In this document: in pieces, positions 1-13,204 of the stretch
Position numbering within the stretch: the first letter of the stretch is position 1
Layout of the letters: each line of letters opens with the position of its first letter
Origin: Phalacrocorax aristotelis
Lineage: Eukaryota; Chordata; Aves; Suliformes; Phalacrocoracidae
Direction of reading: 5' to 3'
Assembly: GCF_949628215.1 (NCBI RefSeq)
Contig: NC_134278.1
Span: forward strand, 49,008,191 to 49,072,190
DNA length: 64,000 bases
The notes under the pieces: model-generated
What the model saw: only the letters and a program-made list of their open reading frames with translations
Database searches by the model: none
Told to the model about the DNA's origin: nothing
Program-made: the position numbers and the translations under genes

Positions 1-3000
1 AGCTATCGCAGCTGGATAAAGGCCATGCATTGCAAAGAGGAAGGTAAAAACCTATTCCTAAAAACCTCCACTGTTCCACAGATCCTCGAAGGCAACAAGG
101 GAAGGGTTGAAATTCCAGTTCCCACCTCCAGCTGCTACACCAGACAGCAGCATATCTACAGGTAACGACAACAAACCTCCTGTATTTTGTCCACGCACAA
201 TTTCCTGATGTTCATCTTGGCAAGGTGGCAAAGCCAGGCCTAGGGTTCTTCCCAGCAAGGCTGCAAGGTAAACATTTTCTCATCACTCAAGCAACTGGTA
301 AATTCTTGGGACTGGGAACGACAATAGGCTGATCTGCCTCTGAGGCTTCAACAGGTATTTTTTCTCTATAAGCACAAGAAGTTCCTCAAATCAGCGGCAT
401 GGACAGTGCTTTCCATAAATTAGGGATTAGGACTGATTTCCAGGTGACATTTTCCAGAGAAAGAGAAAATCCTACTTGCCTCTTTTTACACAGGTACATG
501 GAGCTACAGCTAGACAGGGAGACGTAAAATGTACAGGAAAGGTAATGGAAGAAAATACACTGATCAGTACAGATCCTGAGCCCCTAAGTAACACCAGGTG
601 TTCATTAGCTTGCAGCTAACAGCCGCAAGTAGTTACCAGAAAAACCTTGTCACCCCTGTGAGTCACACAGGGACATGTTATATGCACTCAAAATAAAAAT
701 AAAATCATCCATTTCCTGGAACACTACCACCACAAAGCATAAGACAGAAAATGAAGTGACAAGATACAAGAAGAAAGGGCTGGTGGAAGAATAAAGAAGG
801 TCAAGAGTCTATTTCAATTGGGTTGTTCTGACTGCAGAGATGCCAGCAGTTCCTGAGGGCCACAGAGCTCCTGGGGGCACCCAGAGCCCACACCACAACT
901 TCCCAGGACAGCACCGCCAGGATCTACCCGCACTCATCACCTGGTGCCTCTTAAATGTCTGTCTAACCCATTCCCAAGGGGCTTCTGAGCCTGGTTTTGT
1001 CCCCACTGAGTTAAAGGGGGAAGGATTTGGGTCACTGTGAGCTTTTGTCAGAAGGGTTCCCTAAATTAGCTCCTCTATTTGAGATAAAAGGAAGAAAGAG
1101 GTCCATCTTTATTTTCCCCATTCACTCGCTGTAATTACTCCGTTTCATCCCTGTCTGCTATTCACTGGCTCTCAGCAAGGCCCCAGCAGCCAGGTCACAG
1201 GTCAGAGTGGAGGACAAGCCTCTGCTTCCCTGAAAAGGATTAAAATGTCTTAAGTGCAGCTTCAGCAGCTTCCAGAAAGTGCCCATCCCTTCTGAAAAAG
1301 CAGACCTGGCGAAGCACACCAGCAGTGACACAGCAAGGATACCTGAGGCCTGGAAATGACTGCTCCTGTGCTTCATTCTCTGGCCATCACTTGGTTTGTT
1401 CAGAGTCTCAGGACAGTTAACGTACCCCTATTCTCTTTATTGTGCACAGCTTTATTCCTCCAGATTACATAGCAAGGTATTTGCCTTGCAAATTTTCAAA
1501 TCTACTCATCTGCCTTCTCTGTGTCTTTAATTATTTTTAATTCAGTGCGTAATATCACCGTTATTGTTATTAATGGTCACTGAGCAATTGCCCTTTTTGT
1601 ATAAGGCCTGAGAGAAGATTTTACCTCTACATTTCATATTAGTGCTAGTGCTGGACATGTGTACAGAGGTCTAACAGCTTCTCTATCTTCTTACGATGTG
1701 TGCTTTTCTATTTTAGAGTCTTTTGCACAGAAAGATTTCCTGAAACAATTAACTTCAACACTTGTAAAAATACTTGGTCTTGAATTTATATATAGTATTA
1801 GCTGTGCTAGAAGCCAAATCCCCAGGTTACACTCATCCAGCCAGCAGGAACGTTTTTTATTATTCCTGCATTGAGTCACCACCTCCCGGTTTGGACACCT
1901 GCTATGGGGAACCAGGAATACCAGACTATCCACAGAAAGTATTTGTGACAAACTGTTGTCGGTAGCCAGTGAGTTTGGACACATCAAAATCAACCTACCA
2001 GGTGGTCCACAAATAACAGAGGTAGCACATGAGTCAGCATCTGATAGTTACCAGCCCAGCTAATCATGGGACGTGAGGACCTACAGGAAAAGCAAGGTTA
2101 TCCCTGTGCCTGAAATAGGGGACAGAGGTGCCAATGTCACGGCTGCTCATCACCGCCTCCAGGTAAGGAGCCTCCTCTCCTTGCACTGGTGGTGGGCCAG
2201 CATCGCAGAGAGTGCTTCTGCAAACCAAAAGCAGAACAGACTTCTCAAACTGTTAAGCCACACCTGCTCTTCCATCACCCACCTTGTCGCTTCCTCAACA
2301 CAGCTGCTGCCCCGCTTGGGACACGGCGGTGCAGGCAGGGCACACTCTGCCTTCCCTCTGCCAGCAGCGAGAGCGCTCAACTCAAGTGGCAGCTGTAAAC
2401 CTAAGACTCACAGAGATGGCCCAGCTGCGGGTAGCAGCTAACTTTTCCCTTTGTGTCCTTGCCTCTGCTGCCACCACCCTCACTGTTTCCAAGCACCAGC
2501 TTTCACACACGCTGACTTAATTCTGGAAACCCAGGACCTGGTCTGCGGAGGTGCTGGGCGTTCAGAGCAGCACTTAGAGCTGCCAGGCACCCCCAAGACC
2601 ACCACTCACAGGCCGGGCACCACGCAACTTTGCCACGTTCACAGATGTCTGCAGGTAATGGAGTTAGAAGGTCCCACTTGAATGATACATTTTTCTGGTA
2701 TCTGTACATTTCTACATTTTCTTCTATCTCAATGATACATGATTTCTTGATAATACATATCAGAAAAGCTGCCTTGCGTACACCAAAAGTATGGGGCTAT
2801 ATCAGCCAACCAAAAGAAAAATGGCAGTGTGGGTTTCTGAGTAGAACATATTACCCTTCAGCTGTAAGGCTTGAGCCAGAATTCACTGAAGCAGAGAGCG
2901 CTCCTGGCAGTGTTGCTGGACAGCAAGGATAAGGTCATATGAAAAAAGCGTGATTTTGAACTATACATGACTGAAGTACTCAAAAATAGCTGGGAGTAGT

Positions 3001-4759
3001 CATGTCCTGGGGGGGTTTCCCCATTAAAAAAGATTACTCAGGCAAAGAAAGGGACACAACTCTAGCTTAGACAGGAGCAGGCTGCAGTCCTAACACAAGG
3101 CCATCTGCTTGGGGGAGATATTTTTTATTCATAGTTTAAACTCAAATCAAATTGAGAGCGTCACGCTATCCAACACCAGCACACACTTGCCTCATTCAGG
3201 ATTTTGTGAGTCTCTGTTGAGTTTATTCTACATAAAAGTTCTTTGCTGCCCTGTGCAAAGATGTTTATTCCAGAGGTGTGCCTCTAGATACACATCTAGA
3301 TCCACCTCACAGGATTCTGTGAGTGCAGGACGTCCACATATATGACACAGCCCATTCAAAAGGAATCTGAGGACACACACCTGCAGGGCTGCTGTTACGA
3401 GTCTTATTAATGCAGATCAGCAGCCCATACAAGTTGCTTACATGAGGAATTGTCCCCCAAAAAGAAGCATAACCCCTTCTATCCAATGGACATTCCTGGG
3501 AAAGTATAAAGACTCATAACTTTTAGCTCAAGTAGAAGTAGGACTGCAGAGGTTATACCCTGCAAAATAACATCCCATATATCATTTTGAACAACCTCCC
3601 CCCAGTCTGCGAGCCAGTCTTACGATTCCCAGGGGCTCAAGTCAATTTTTGTCTGCCACCACCAGCAGGATTATTCCCCCTCCTTCACACGCTCAGCTCA
3701 CTCCTGCCAGACAGGAGGAACTGTGGCCGACACCCCGAAACCTCTGCCGTTATTCTCGTCGCCAGCTGAGAACAGAAAAGCCCAGCTGCCTCAAGGCACA
3801 GCTCTGTGAAAAGGCAGGGAGAGGGGTGTGTAAGCGGCTTTCCCAGCTAGCCCTGGCTGATGCTGCCAGGGCAAGTGCCGGGCCACAGCTCTCAGCCCTG
3901 TGCTTGCCGAGGCACCGCAGAGTCACAGCTAACGTCCCTGTAGGATAAGCTCTTGTTTTTCACTCCCACAGTTTACCTACGTGCCAACACAAGCACTGTA
4001 TTATTTTTTGTTTCTTTCTACAGTGCTGTCAGCCTCATCTCTGCTGGAAATGGGCAATAGATGAAAGAAGAAAATTGGTGTTTTCCCTCTTGTTTCCATG
4101 AAATTACTAATATTACAAGACCCATATATTTTTTATATTATTCTTCCAGACTTCTTTAACCATGTCCAGATAGATCTTCTCCACTTCAGCTGAAGTTCAT
4201 GACAGGATTTGCATTCAGCAGTGAAAATGCCCTAATGGGGCTGAATCTCACCTGCAGTAGCTACACCAGTGACCTTCCTCCTCTGAGAGGGAATCTAAAG
4301 CCCTGGTCACAGGTCCAGCCCTGTTTGGTGCTTTCAGCACCTATGGGGAGGGACAGAAAGTGCCCTCAGATGGCACGAAGCTAAAAGGGATGACTGCAGG
4401 TGCTTTAGAGGCTAGGGTTAGAGGAAGAACACACACAACTAGCAGGGTAGATTTCAGTAGTGCCAAGCGGGGTGCGGTACTTCTCCAGATGACACAGCAT
4501 ATCTGCTGATTATTTGTCAGCATCAGAAGAAAGGAAAAAAAAAGAAGGGAAAATTGTGATGGGCCGGTTACCAAACGTCTATCACCAATATGTAATTGTT
4601 GCTGAAAGAAGTTTGTTTGAGAAGATACACATTGAAACATCATATAAGCAAACATCTAAGGGAATTTGCTCTGTTCTGGCATCAGTGCCGAGGACCCAGC
4701 TGGAGCAGCTTTTATAGTTGAAGGTACCACACCATAAGGTGACAGCTTCTGGCACAAGC

Positions 4760-4797
4760 AATAAATGCAAAAAAAAAAAAAAAAAAAGAAAAAAAAA
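4760..4797 (+). repeat. AATAAA followed by long A-rich tract
   Basis: An AATAAA hexamer at 4,760-4,765 is followed three bases later by 19 A residues, one G and nine more A. It could be the tail of a decayed retrocopy on the plus strand or a plain A-rich low-complexity tract. The upstream sequence is not a gene I recognise, and I see no clear flanking target duplication. Confidence 0.5.
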
Positions 4798-5528
4798 GCC
4801 AGCTATGAGGGTAGGCCGAAAGAAGCAGATGTTGTTGTCTCTCTTTCAGCAGCCTCCTCTTAGAGGGAAGGCTGACTCAAAGGGATGAACAGTTGTTCTC
4901 CAGGTCCAAACGGGGGAGGGGGGGCAGGGAACCACTAAACCCAGTTTACTTTTACAGCCGTTTTAAACAGGTCAGCAGTAGGCAAGCACTGAACACCTAC
5001 CTATCTGACCTTACGAGGCAGGGATTCCCAGGGTGGGCCAGACAAGCCCAGGAGAAGCAGGTTCATCTTTCTTCTTCCTTCCATGTTCTGAAGGGGTAGG
5101 GGCCATCGGGGAAGAGGCAGAGTAGCTAGCTGGGATCCTGAATGCCTTAGGACTGCCACAGCATTAGCTGCCAAAATTAATCTGCTGCTGCCCTGCAGTG
5201 CTGCACAATGTACCAAAAGCATGACGAGGCAGGCTTTGACAAGAAATACCCCATTTACCGGGCCACGAGGACAACACTCACCCTGCAAATCCATACTGCA
5301 CATGCCAAAAATTCCTTTACTAACAGCTCAGTAGGCATTATCTTATCCTCTTAGTAGTACAAGCCAGAGCTGGGCTTGGATATTAGCACATTAAGGTTAA
5401 TATACATAAGCTGGTAAGGAAAACAAAAAGAGTGTAAGAAACTATGTAAGAGGGTTTGATTTTCAAAACTGGAGGTTAATTTAGAGCTGGAAGTGCCAGA
5501 TGATAGTGGAAATTCTTCAGAAACCTTT

Positions 5529-5577
5529 CCCACTTTGGAAAAGAAAATTAACTTCCCCCCCCCCCCCCACTTTGGAA
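5529..5577. repeat. Poly-C (14) tract between short direct repeats
   Basis: A run of 14 C at 5,555-5,568 lies between two near-identical copies of CCACTTTGGAA (near 5,530 and 5,567). It looks like a local duplication or slippage product. No coding or regulatory role is evident. Confidence 0.75.
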
Positions 5578-5885
5578 GCCATTAAAATATTTCCTGTACT
5601 GTTTACATACATCATCTCCTCTTTCAGCTTGACTCTGTTGGGGATTTCCATTACTTCCATCAGTCAGCACTTTTTAGTACTTCTGAATGCACTGTATAGC
5701 ATGATAAATATGATGCTGGACAAGAGCAGAACTCAGATCAACTGCTACAAGACACAAATAGCTTAGTGATCATTCTTTCTACAACATGATTAAGTTACTC
5801 ACTGCACAACTGATTTTTTCCCTTGTCTTTCTTCAGTAGGCTCTATTGCCTCTGACTCAAGAGAGGTGGAGAAAGCATGTCTAAG

Positions 5886-5928
5886 AGGAAGACAGGAATG
5901 AGGAAGACAGGAATAAGGAAGAGAGATG
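5886..5928. repeat. 15-bp purine-rich tandem repeat, about 2.9 copies
   Basis: The unit AGGAAGACAGGAATG occurs at 5,886-5,900, again at 5,901-5,915 with one change, and partly at 5,916-5,928. It is a short minisatellite in unannotated sequence. Confidence 0.85.
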
Positions 5929-8900
5929 TGAGACTTAAATTGCACTGTGGCCTGTGGTACTATAGGTACAACAGCTACACCGTTGTAGCTATGTGCTTCT
6001 TTAATGGGAGTAGCTATCTGGTGAAGCTGTTGCAGGGGAAGCTTACAGATCTGACAGTTATAAAAATAATTTTGTTCGTTTTAGTAGCTTCCCCCAAAAG
6101 TTTATGACCATAACTACGCTTATTCAGCCCAGCCTAGAGAAATGTTACCTCCATCACTTATTTTGGGCACCAAGTGACATACTCTAAGCTCATCTGGCTC
6201 ATCACCAAGCCTGAAGCTTGCATGAGCTTCCACAGTCTTTGCCAAATCAATGTCTTTCCAATTAATTGACTTTTTTTTTGCTTCCCCACTGATATCGACA
6301 GCATTTGCACAAAGCACGGGAGGTTTCTCCCCAGTAGAGGCTGCTGTTTGTCTGCATTCTCATCTTCCAACATGAGCAATTTTTATATTTCTCCTCTGCT
6401 GAGCAAACCAGCACAAATTTCAGGGTGCTCTCGTGCATAACTCGTTTCCGTTACAGCATCTGACAGTTGATCGGAGCTCAGCTGTGGTCAGGCCATCGGC
6501 CTGCGCTGGAAGAAACACTTGTGTTGGCCAAGTGCAACCTAGAAGCAGGGTAGGAACAGGCTGGGCCATAATGCTACCTCCCAGCTCCATCTCCCCTGAC
6601 CCTGACAAGGTACGTGCAGCAGAGCAGTTATTGATTCAGCTCTCTTTGCTGCTTCCATTTTTAAGGTAGCAGTCAGAAAGCAATCAGACTTCTGAGATGC
6701 TTACGATGAGTGGAGATAAGATCTAAAATTTAGCAGAGTCTCTATCCATTAAGACAGTCAGTGTAAAAAAACTGGTTTGAGCTGAACGCAATGTAAGCAA
6801 CTTGTAGACAAACTATAATTAGCTCCAACTGAATGATTTAAATGAATATAAAAGAAAAATTCTATGGATTCCATGGTAATATCCTATGGATACATAATAC
6901 CTATGTATTCATTGGCCAGTTAGGACACCAGCTAAGTATGCTGAACCTGAATTTTTGTCTGTTCTGTGAAGAAAACCAGGCTTCTCAGCCTGCTAAAACA
7001 AAACATAGAAATAAATCCCATCTACCTTGTTACAGATTTGCTTTAAAAGGTTAGTTAGGGGTCTTTATTTGTCTGTGGCTTTTTACTCACAAAGGCTCAG
7101 ACCTGCTGCATCCAAGACACGTTCACTGCAGAGCATTGAGAAGAACTCAATTTCTTCAGGAATCACATGCTAAAAATACGTTTTCTTGGTCTTCTACTTC
7201 TCCCATCCTCCTCAAGAGTGGCTCATAGTACTAGGTTTGTTGCAATTAAAGGAAGTCTGACACACACTAGGGCATTTTTTTTGAGGGAAACCCCCCAACA
7301 TTTTAACAAACTCCACTTTATTTGGGTAATGTGATTTTTTTCCCCTTGACATTTAAGTAAGGTTATGTATTTAAACTTTCATATTCTGTAAGGTGTTTTA
7401 CAACACACCCTCTGCATGAAAAACAAAAAACCATTTTCTGTTCAATACACTCCAAGCTAAAAAAAGCAGTGATTTTTTAGTTATTCTTCCAAATATAATG
7501 CTAGATCATATCAAAGAGAGTTTTTCAAGGTCTCTGATCAGAGTTGCTGTTGCTAACTAGAGCTTAGTGGTGAAGATATCAAAAAAATCTACAAATGAGC
7601 ATAATAGTTTCGTTTGATAACTGTCCCTGCTGCTAGATTGGTTCACAGAAGGAAAAAGGAAAGGCGGCAGAAAAGGCCTCACAATCCTTGTGTGAGCTTG
7701 ATTTCTCTCTAGATTTTCTGGAAGAGCAACTCAAATTTCCCATCCTCACCACCAAGCATCTTTTGATTTTAGACAAAATTGTATCATTGCAATGCCTCCT
7801 TACATTAGCAAAGATGAAATACCAGCTGGAACAGCGGACTAAATCTAGCCTTACTTCTAAGAAGAACAAACCCCTGTGGAGGTATAAGCCACAGGGACTA
7901 CACAGACATTTTCCCTGTGCTCAGGATCACTTACCTCTCCCCAGCCCACAGGTGGGACCACCACACACGTGCATGACAGCAGCAGTTTAAGCACACCCCA
8001 CAAACACACCTCCACTGAATTTTTCCCAAGCACAGAGGATGACCTAGCGCAACTCCAAAAATACAGAGATCACCTCTATCACATCCATGTGTTAATTTGC
8101 TCCTGCTGGCTTGGCTCAATCCTCTTTTATCACACCACACCAGATGAATCAGCCATCTCCACCTGGGCCTGCCCATTGCTGCTGCTCCTAGTGCAATCCC
8201 CATACCCAGGAAAAAACCCTGTTCCTCCAGCTCAGCTCACAGCTTGGTTCCAGGTGTGCTTTGGCACAGGCCAATGGTTTTGTGCTCCAGGAAAGGGAAA
8301 TGGTGGTGGAGGTCTGATGGGAAACTGTCAGCAACAATGCTGTGATTTTAAGACATTTAACTCATGTTTTAAAAGATCTCTGTAAAGTCCTGCCTCTGAG
8401 CAGTACAAAGGGTTTCTTTCTTGCTCCCCTGGAAGTGACTGCATGCACCACACCTCAACACTCATCCCAAAGCCTTTAGAAATCAGGACAATACCACCTT
8501 TACATCCCATTTTTCCAGGAGCAGGTGTGCTACATGCCATTTTTAAATCTAAGCTAGCCACCCAGCCAAAGAGTAGTGCCACCTGCCAGCTCTCTGGAGT
8601 ACCCCTGCATGGAGAAAGTAGCCCAAGGGACCAGGTTATGGACTTGACTAGAAAATGAAATCCGGGGCCTTTTGAAAGGGATTCCCTCCTCCTTTAGCCC
8701 CTCTGCATAGTCCTGTGACAGCTTTTGAAAAATTATACGAGGAGGAAAAAGTGGAGAGATAAACACAGGTCGCTGTTTCGTTTTCTAAGTCATCTTTCAG
8801 TAAGCAGTGGTCCTCAGAAACTGTTCCTTTTGAAAGCCAAACAAAGTATTTTCAGACATGACCAAACCTGAAAATTTTTAGCTAATTTAGCTAAGATTTT

Positions 8901-9087
8901 TCCGTAAGAACTTGTCATAAAAACATAACGCATGAAACCAAGATGGAAAGGCAGTACAGAAAAGGTCTGGTTAAATGGTGAAAACAGCTGAAAGGAATTA
9001 TATTACAGGAAAAACAATGAAAAAAGTTTTAGGACTAAGCCAGCTCAGCAGCAGTAGCAATGGGATGGCTAGTGAATGGGCTGCCAC

Positions 9088-10468
9088 GGACTCAGAGAAT
9101 GGCTGAAGCTGTAGGGCACCTCTGGAGTCCAGCCCCTCTGCTCAAAGCAGGGTCAGCTACAGTAAGGTGCTCAGGGCTGTGTCCAGCTGTGCTTTGAATA
9201 CCTGCAAGGACAGAGACCCCACCAGCTCTCCAGGTAACCTGTTCTAGTGTTTTACCACCCTCACAGTAATATTTTTTCTTGTGCTCAGATAAAATTTCCT
9301 GTATTTCAGTTTGTGCCATCACCTCTTGTCCTGTCACTGGGCAGCACTGAAAGGAGCCTGCTTCCATCTTCTTCATTCCCTCCCATCAGGTATTTATATA
9401 CATTGATAAGATTCCCCCTGAGCCTCCCACTCTCCAGGCTGAACAGTCCCAGCTCTCTCAGCCTCTCCCAGTAGGACAGATGATCCAATCTCTTAATCGT
9501 GTTCGTGGCCTTTTGCTGGACTTGGTCCAAAATGTCCCTGTCTCTGTTGTTCTGGGCAACCCAGAACAGGACCCATCATGCCAGATATGTCTCACCAGTG
9601 CTGAGTAGAGGGGAAGGATCAGCCCCACCTTGACGTGCTGGCAATGATCTTCCTAAAGCAGCCTAGGATACTGTTGCCCCTCTCTGCTGCAAGGGCACAC
9701 TGCTGGCTCATGTTCAACCTGATGTCCACTAGGACCTCCAGGCCCTTTTCTGCAAAGATGTTGTCCAGCTGGTTGGCTCCCAGCATGTGCTGGTGCATGG
9801 GGTTGTTCCTCCACAAGTGCAGGACTGCATTCCTCTTTGTGAAACTGAGAGACCCCTGTTGGCCCATTTCTCCGGCCTATGCAGGTCTCTCTGAACAGCA
9901 GCACAACCACCTGGTGTATCAGCTGCACCTCATGATTTTGTATTGCCTGAAGGCTTGTTGAGGGTGCATGCTGTCCCATCATCCAGGTCATTAATGATGA
10001 TATTAAACAATATTGACTCTGCCATTGACTTTACAGGTCAATTCCTGGCCACCATTACAATCCTTCTGACCTTCCTTCAGTTCAGATGGTTTTTAGTCCA
10101 CCTCACTCTCTGCTTTTGTAGCCCGTACTTCATCAGTTTGTTTGTGATGATGTTATGGCAGACAGGGTCAACAGTCTTGCTGAAGTCAAGATAAACAGCA
10201 CCCACTGCTCTCCCCTCATCCACCAAGCCAGTCAGTTCACTATAGGCCATAAGATCTGTTAAGAAGGATTTCATTTTCCTAAATTCATATTGGCCACTCC
10301 CAATCCCATTCTTGACCTTAATGTTGCAAATTGTTTCCAGGATTATCCAGTCCGTTCCCTTCCCAGGAACAGAGATGAGGCTGATGACCCTGGAGTTACC
10401 CAGGTCGTCCTCCTTGCCCTTCTTGCAGCTAGTATGGGCATTTGCTTTCTTCCAGTCCTCAGGAACTT
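9088..10468 (-). mobile_element. CR1 LINE fragment, 5'-truncated, RT domain to 3' end
   Basis: This is a CR1 non-LTR retrotransposon in minus orientation. Its 3' end, at low coordinates, is a degraded form of the usual CR1 terminus (complement of CAGAATGG...GACCTCTGGAG). Towards high coordinates the minus strand encodes a CR1 reverse-transcriptase segment (about 10,080-10,470) with recognisable pieces such as [25 protein letters not shown] and NKLMKYGL. The reading frame is broken further on, so the copy is dead. It is cut at the 5' side, as most CR1 copies are, and it abuts a piece of another CR1 in the opposite direction. Confidence 0.9.
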
Positions 10469-10580
10469 GTTGCCAGCAGGTCGAGGGACGTGATCCTTCC
10501 TCTCCATTCAGCACTGATGAGGCTACACCTGGAGTACTGTGCCCAGTTCTGGGCTCCTCTGTACAAGAGAGAGGGACCTG
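10469..10580 (+). mobile_element. Short CR1 fragment, plus orientation
   Basis: This is sense-strand CR1 sequence from the region after the RT domain; the words GCACTGATGAGGC, CTGGAGTACTG and CAGTTCTGGGCTCCTC are diagnostic. The same CR1 segment is present in antisense at about 9,535-9,620 within the neighbouring element. The two therefore come from different CR1 copies and form an imperfect inverted repeat, rather than being one element with a 5' inversion. The right edge is approximate. Confidence 0.8.
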
Positions 10581-11399
10581 TCCACCTTGGCAGACTCTCC
10601 CCGATGTCCTAGATCTGAGCCCCCGGCAAGCAGGTCAGGTTGGCAGCTGGGGGGTCTACTAGAAAGAGAAATCCATGTTCCTAAGCTATAGCAACTTGAT
10701 TGTGTAGCAAGCACAAGTTAGTAAGGTGAAAAAAAATGGAGGGTTGGTTTGTGTTTAGCAACACCTACATCAAAGATGATTCTCACCCTTTTCCTGTTTA
10801 CATGAACCTCTCCACTATATGAAGCTTCCCAGTCCGAGCAACTGCAATCAGATAGCTGCCGAGGTTTTCCTTTACTTCTATCTAGACAAACCTGTCATCT
10901 TAAGGCACCTCCACATGAATGGCATAAGAACAGAAATGTATTTTCCTGCTGTCAGAGCATTTTATATACTAGCAGGTTTTCTTCACTCCTTCATCATAAG
11001 ACATTTTACCTGCTGCTTGAGTGCTTTACATCATTTGGAGAGAAGCCCAGGTACATTGAAAAATAACAAAGCACAATGTAAAACTCAAGAGGGTGGTGGG
11101 ATCAGGGAAATTATTTTTAAAAAAATTGAAGGAGAGCATGCTCTCTTCAGCATTTAAAAGCTCAGAAGATTCATATGTCTTCACAGTATTTTGGCAGACA
11201 ATGCCTATACTATTATTAAATCCCTTAGTTTTCTGGAACAGAAGAGAGCGCTGAGTAGCACTGAACACAACAGCATTGATGCAGTAGCACACAAGTGGAT
11301 GCATGTCAAGAGGCATTGCTTTTGATGTGTTACTTGCTACAAAGGATGATGGGGAATTGTTCTCCCAAAGGCACTTTGCACAGGAAATCAGGATGTAGC
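10581..11399. other. Unannotated sequence between CR1 and putative 3' UTR
   Basis: An open frame of 112 codons on the plus strand (10,819-11,157) has no recognisable domain and no coding signature. I see no gene here. Confidence 0.5.
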
Positions 11400-12515
11400 C
11401 GAAACAGATATTAATCCCCAGGAGAAAGTTAGGGAGGAATTCAGGTACGGTAAATTGCAGCGGCTGGACAGTATTCGAGGCATCTGATAGCTACAGTAGG
11501 TGTCTGGCGATTGTAACACAACTTACCTCCATCCCTGTGCAAAGCCCTGATTTCTATTCGAGCTCTGACTTACAAGTCTTAAAGAGGTTTCTGGAAAAGA
11601 AAGCAGATGCTCTCAGGTATTTAGCAAACACACAGGCATGGCATGGCTGTGTACTCAGATTTGTACCTTATTTTACGTTCTTTAAGTGCTAAGTAAATGT
11701 GCTTGTGAACTAAAAGTCAGCTGATATTTAAGCTCAATGAAAATGCTTTATTCTACCTGTAGTCACAATAACTTTATCAACTGAAAAGCAATTTGTTCTG
11801 TTAAATAACAAGAGCCCATCAACTTTTGTCACATTGTCGAGCCACTCTGCAGTGCTCTACTTTCTGAAAAAGGTGTAGGGACTGTATCGCAATCCATACC
11901 GAGCGATCCTGCAACTTCTGCTTTCGTATTGCCTCTCTCCACTCTCTAATGACTCTCATATTATCATCATCATCATGCTCTCAGGAAGTTGAAATGTCAG
12001 GGCTAATTAATTAAGATAGTTTGTCTTCTCTTATTAATCCCTTAAGTACTGAGAACCCATTCCCCTGTAATCAGAAGCAGCTGTGACCAGGGTTGCACTA
12101 GAGATGGAAAAACAACATTTTACTCCAAGGCACTTCCTACGACTACCTTTCTGAACCAATAATGAAAGTAACTGTTGCTGTGATTCCAGTAATAGCGTTA
12201 AAATGTGTCACTACAATTTCACTTCCCGAAACCCCATCCAAACGATTTTTGAATGTATCTGTGGAAGCCTATCGTGCACAATGTTGCTCATGAAATTGCT
12301 GCTTTCCGCATATGAAGATACTTTCTAAGTCTTTACTTTTGACTCTACCTAGATGCCAGAAATTTACTAAAGAACCAAGTCCTTGCCTTTTAACTATATC
12401 GGTGCTGTACTCTTTTGTGTTGGTTTTTTTTTTTTTTTAAACTGAAGTGCCTCCGTTGTTAGGCCTTTGTTTTGCTTTCTAATGCATATATCAAATAAAG
12501 TAGCCTGTTTTCCAT
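11400..12515 (+). other. Possible 3' UTR end of a plus-strand gene (LIN28B candidate)
   Basis: This is repeat-free sequence, AT-rich, with no long frame, that ends at a canonical AATAAA (12,494-12,499) followed by GT/T-rich sequence. Synteny predicts LIN28B on this strand, with a long 3' UTR converging on BVES. The sequence shows only the hexamer and the 3'-UTR-like character. The assignment to LIN28B is inference from gene order, because no coding exon is present to confirm it. TACCTC, the core of let-7 target sites, occurs near 11,524, but the full CTACCTC match does not. Confidence 0.35.
12494..12499 (+). terminator. Candidate poly(A) signal AATAAA, plus strand
   Basis: The hexamer sits in TCAAATAAAGTAGCC, with a T-rich, GT-containing stretch about 10-20 bases downstream. 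This is the usual layout of a vertebrate cleavage site. The parent gene is not proven from this window. Confidence 0.4.
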
Positions 12516-13204
12516 AAGGAGATTATAATTCAGTTGTACTTATTTCCTAAAGAGAAATAGTATAGGAAAAAAAAATTAATTATTTGGCATTTGCATACCA
12601 GTTCAACACACTAATTTTTTTGAATTTAAATACATTGGGTTTGTTTATAAAATGACCATTTAAAAAACAGTCTTGTCTAACCTACTATTATTGAAATAGT
12701 TTTGATCATTGAAATGACCTGTTCTAAGGTTGCTATTTACTGCAAATATCCATCATGGACTAGAACCTGAGAGTTGGGTTTCAGCCTGTAGAAACATGCT
12801 GTAGGTAGTGACTGGCACCTTTTTTTACGTTAACCAGGGTCTAGAGGTTCCCCAGCTCCGCAGCTCGAGCATTTTTAACACGCCTGACTTCCCGAGCTCT
12901 GGGCTACAAGTGATTTTCGGAATCCTCTTCTAAATGTCCAAATTAGTTTTTTCAAGCTTTGGACAATTTCTTCAAAGTGGATTTACCTCCTGGGGTAGGA
13001 GTACGCAAGCTCCTGTGCCTGTGAGTCACAGCTGAAGAGACGCTGGGTCAACTCCGCGTGAAGTTTGTTCCACGCGATTTAAGAGTGGGACAAACAGCAC
13101 TTTGCTAATGAGAGCCTGAAACGAGTCTCTAAGATAATTCTTGAGACAGTCCATTAACACCTTGTAGTTCAGTCTCCCTGACAAACATGGTGTTCAATAT
13201 GGTT

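Larger units (their letters stand above)
1..9087. other. Intergenic or distal UTR sequence, no recognisable gene
   Basis: I see no exon of a known protein here on either strand. Open frames are short, lack family motifs and are not joined by plausible splice sites. By conserved synteny the neighbour on this side should be LIN28B on the plus strand. I searched the frames for its cold-shock domain and CCHC zinc knuckles and did not find them, so its coding exons should lie left of the window. The stretch holds a poly-C tract (5,555), a short purine tandem repeat (5,886) and an A-rich tail (4,769). Confidence 0.6.

Noticed and set aside
7969-8385. 138-codon plus-strand frame
   Set aside because: No domain, irregular composition, no splice context; consistent with chance.
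1-9087. LIN28B coding exons
   Set aside because: No frame shows the cold-shock domain or the CCHC knuckles expected, so only a 3' UTR could lie in the window.
10469-10580. Twin-priming (5' inversion) of the CR1 at 9.1-10.5 kb
   Set aside because: The inverted piece duplicates a segment already present in the main element, so it must come from another copy.
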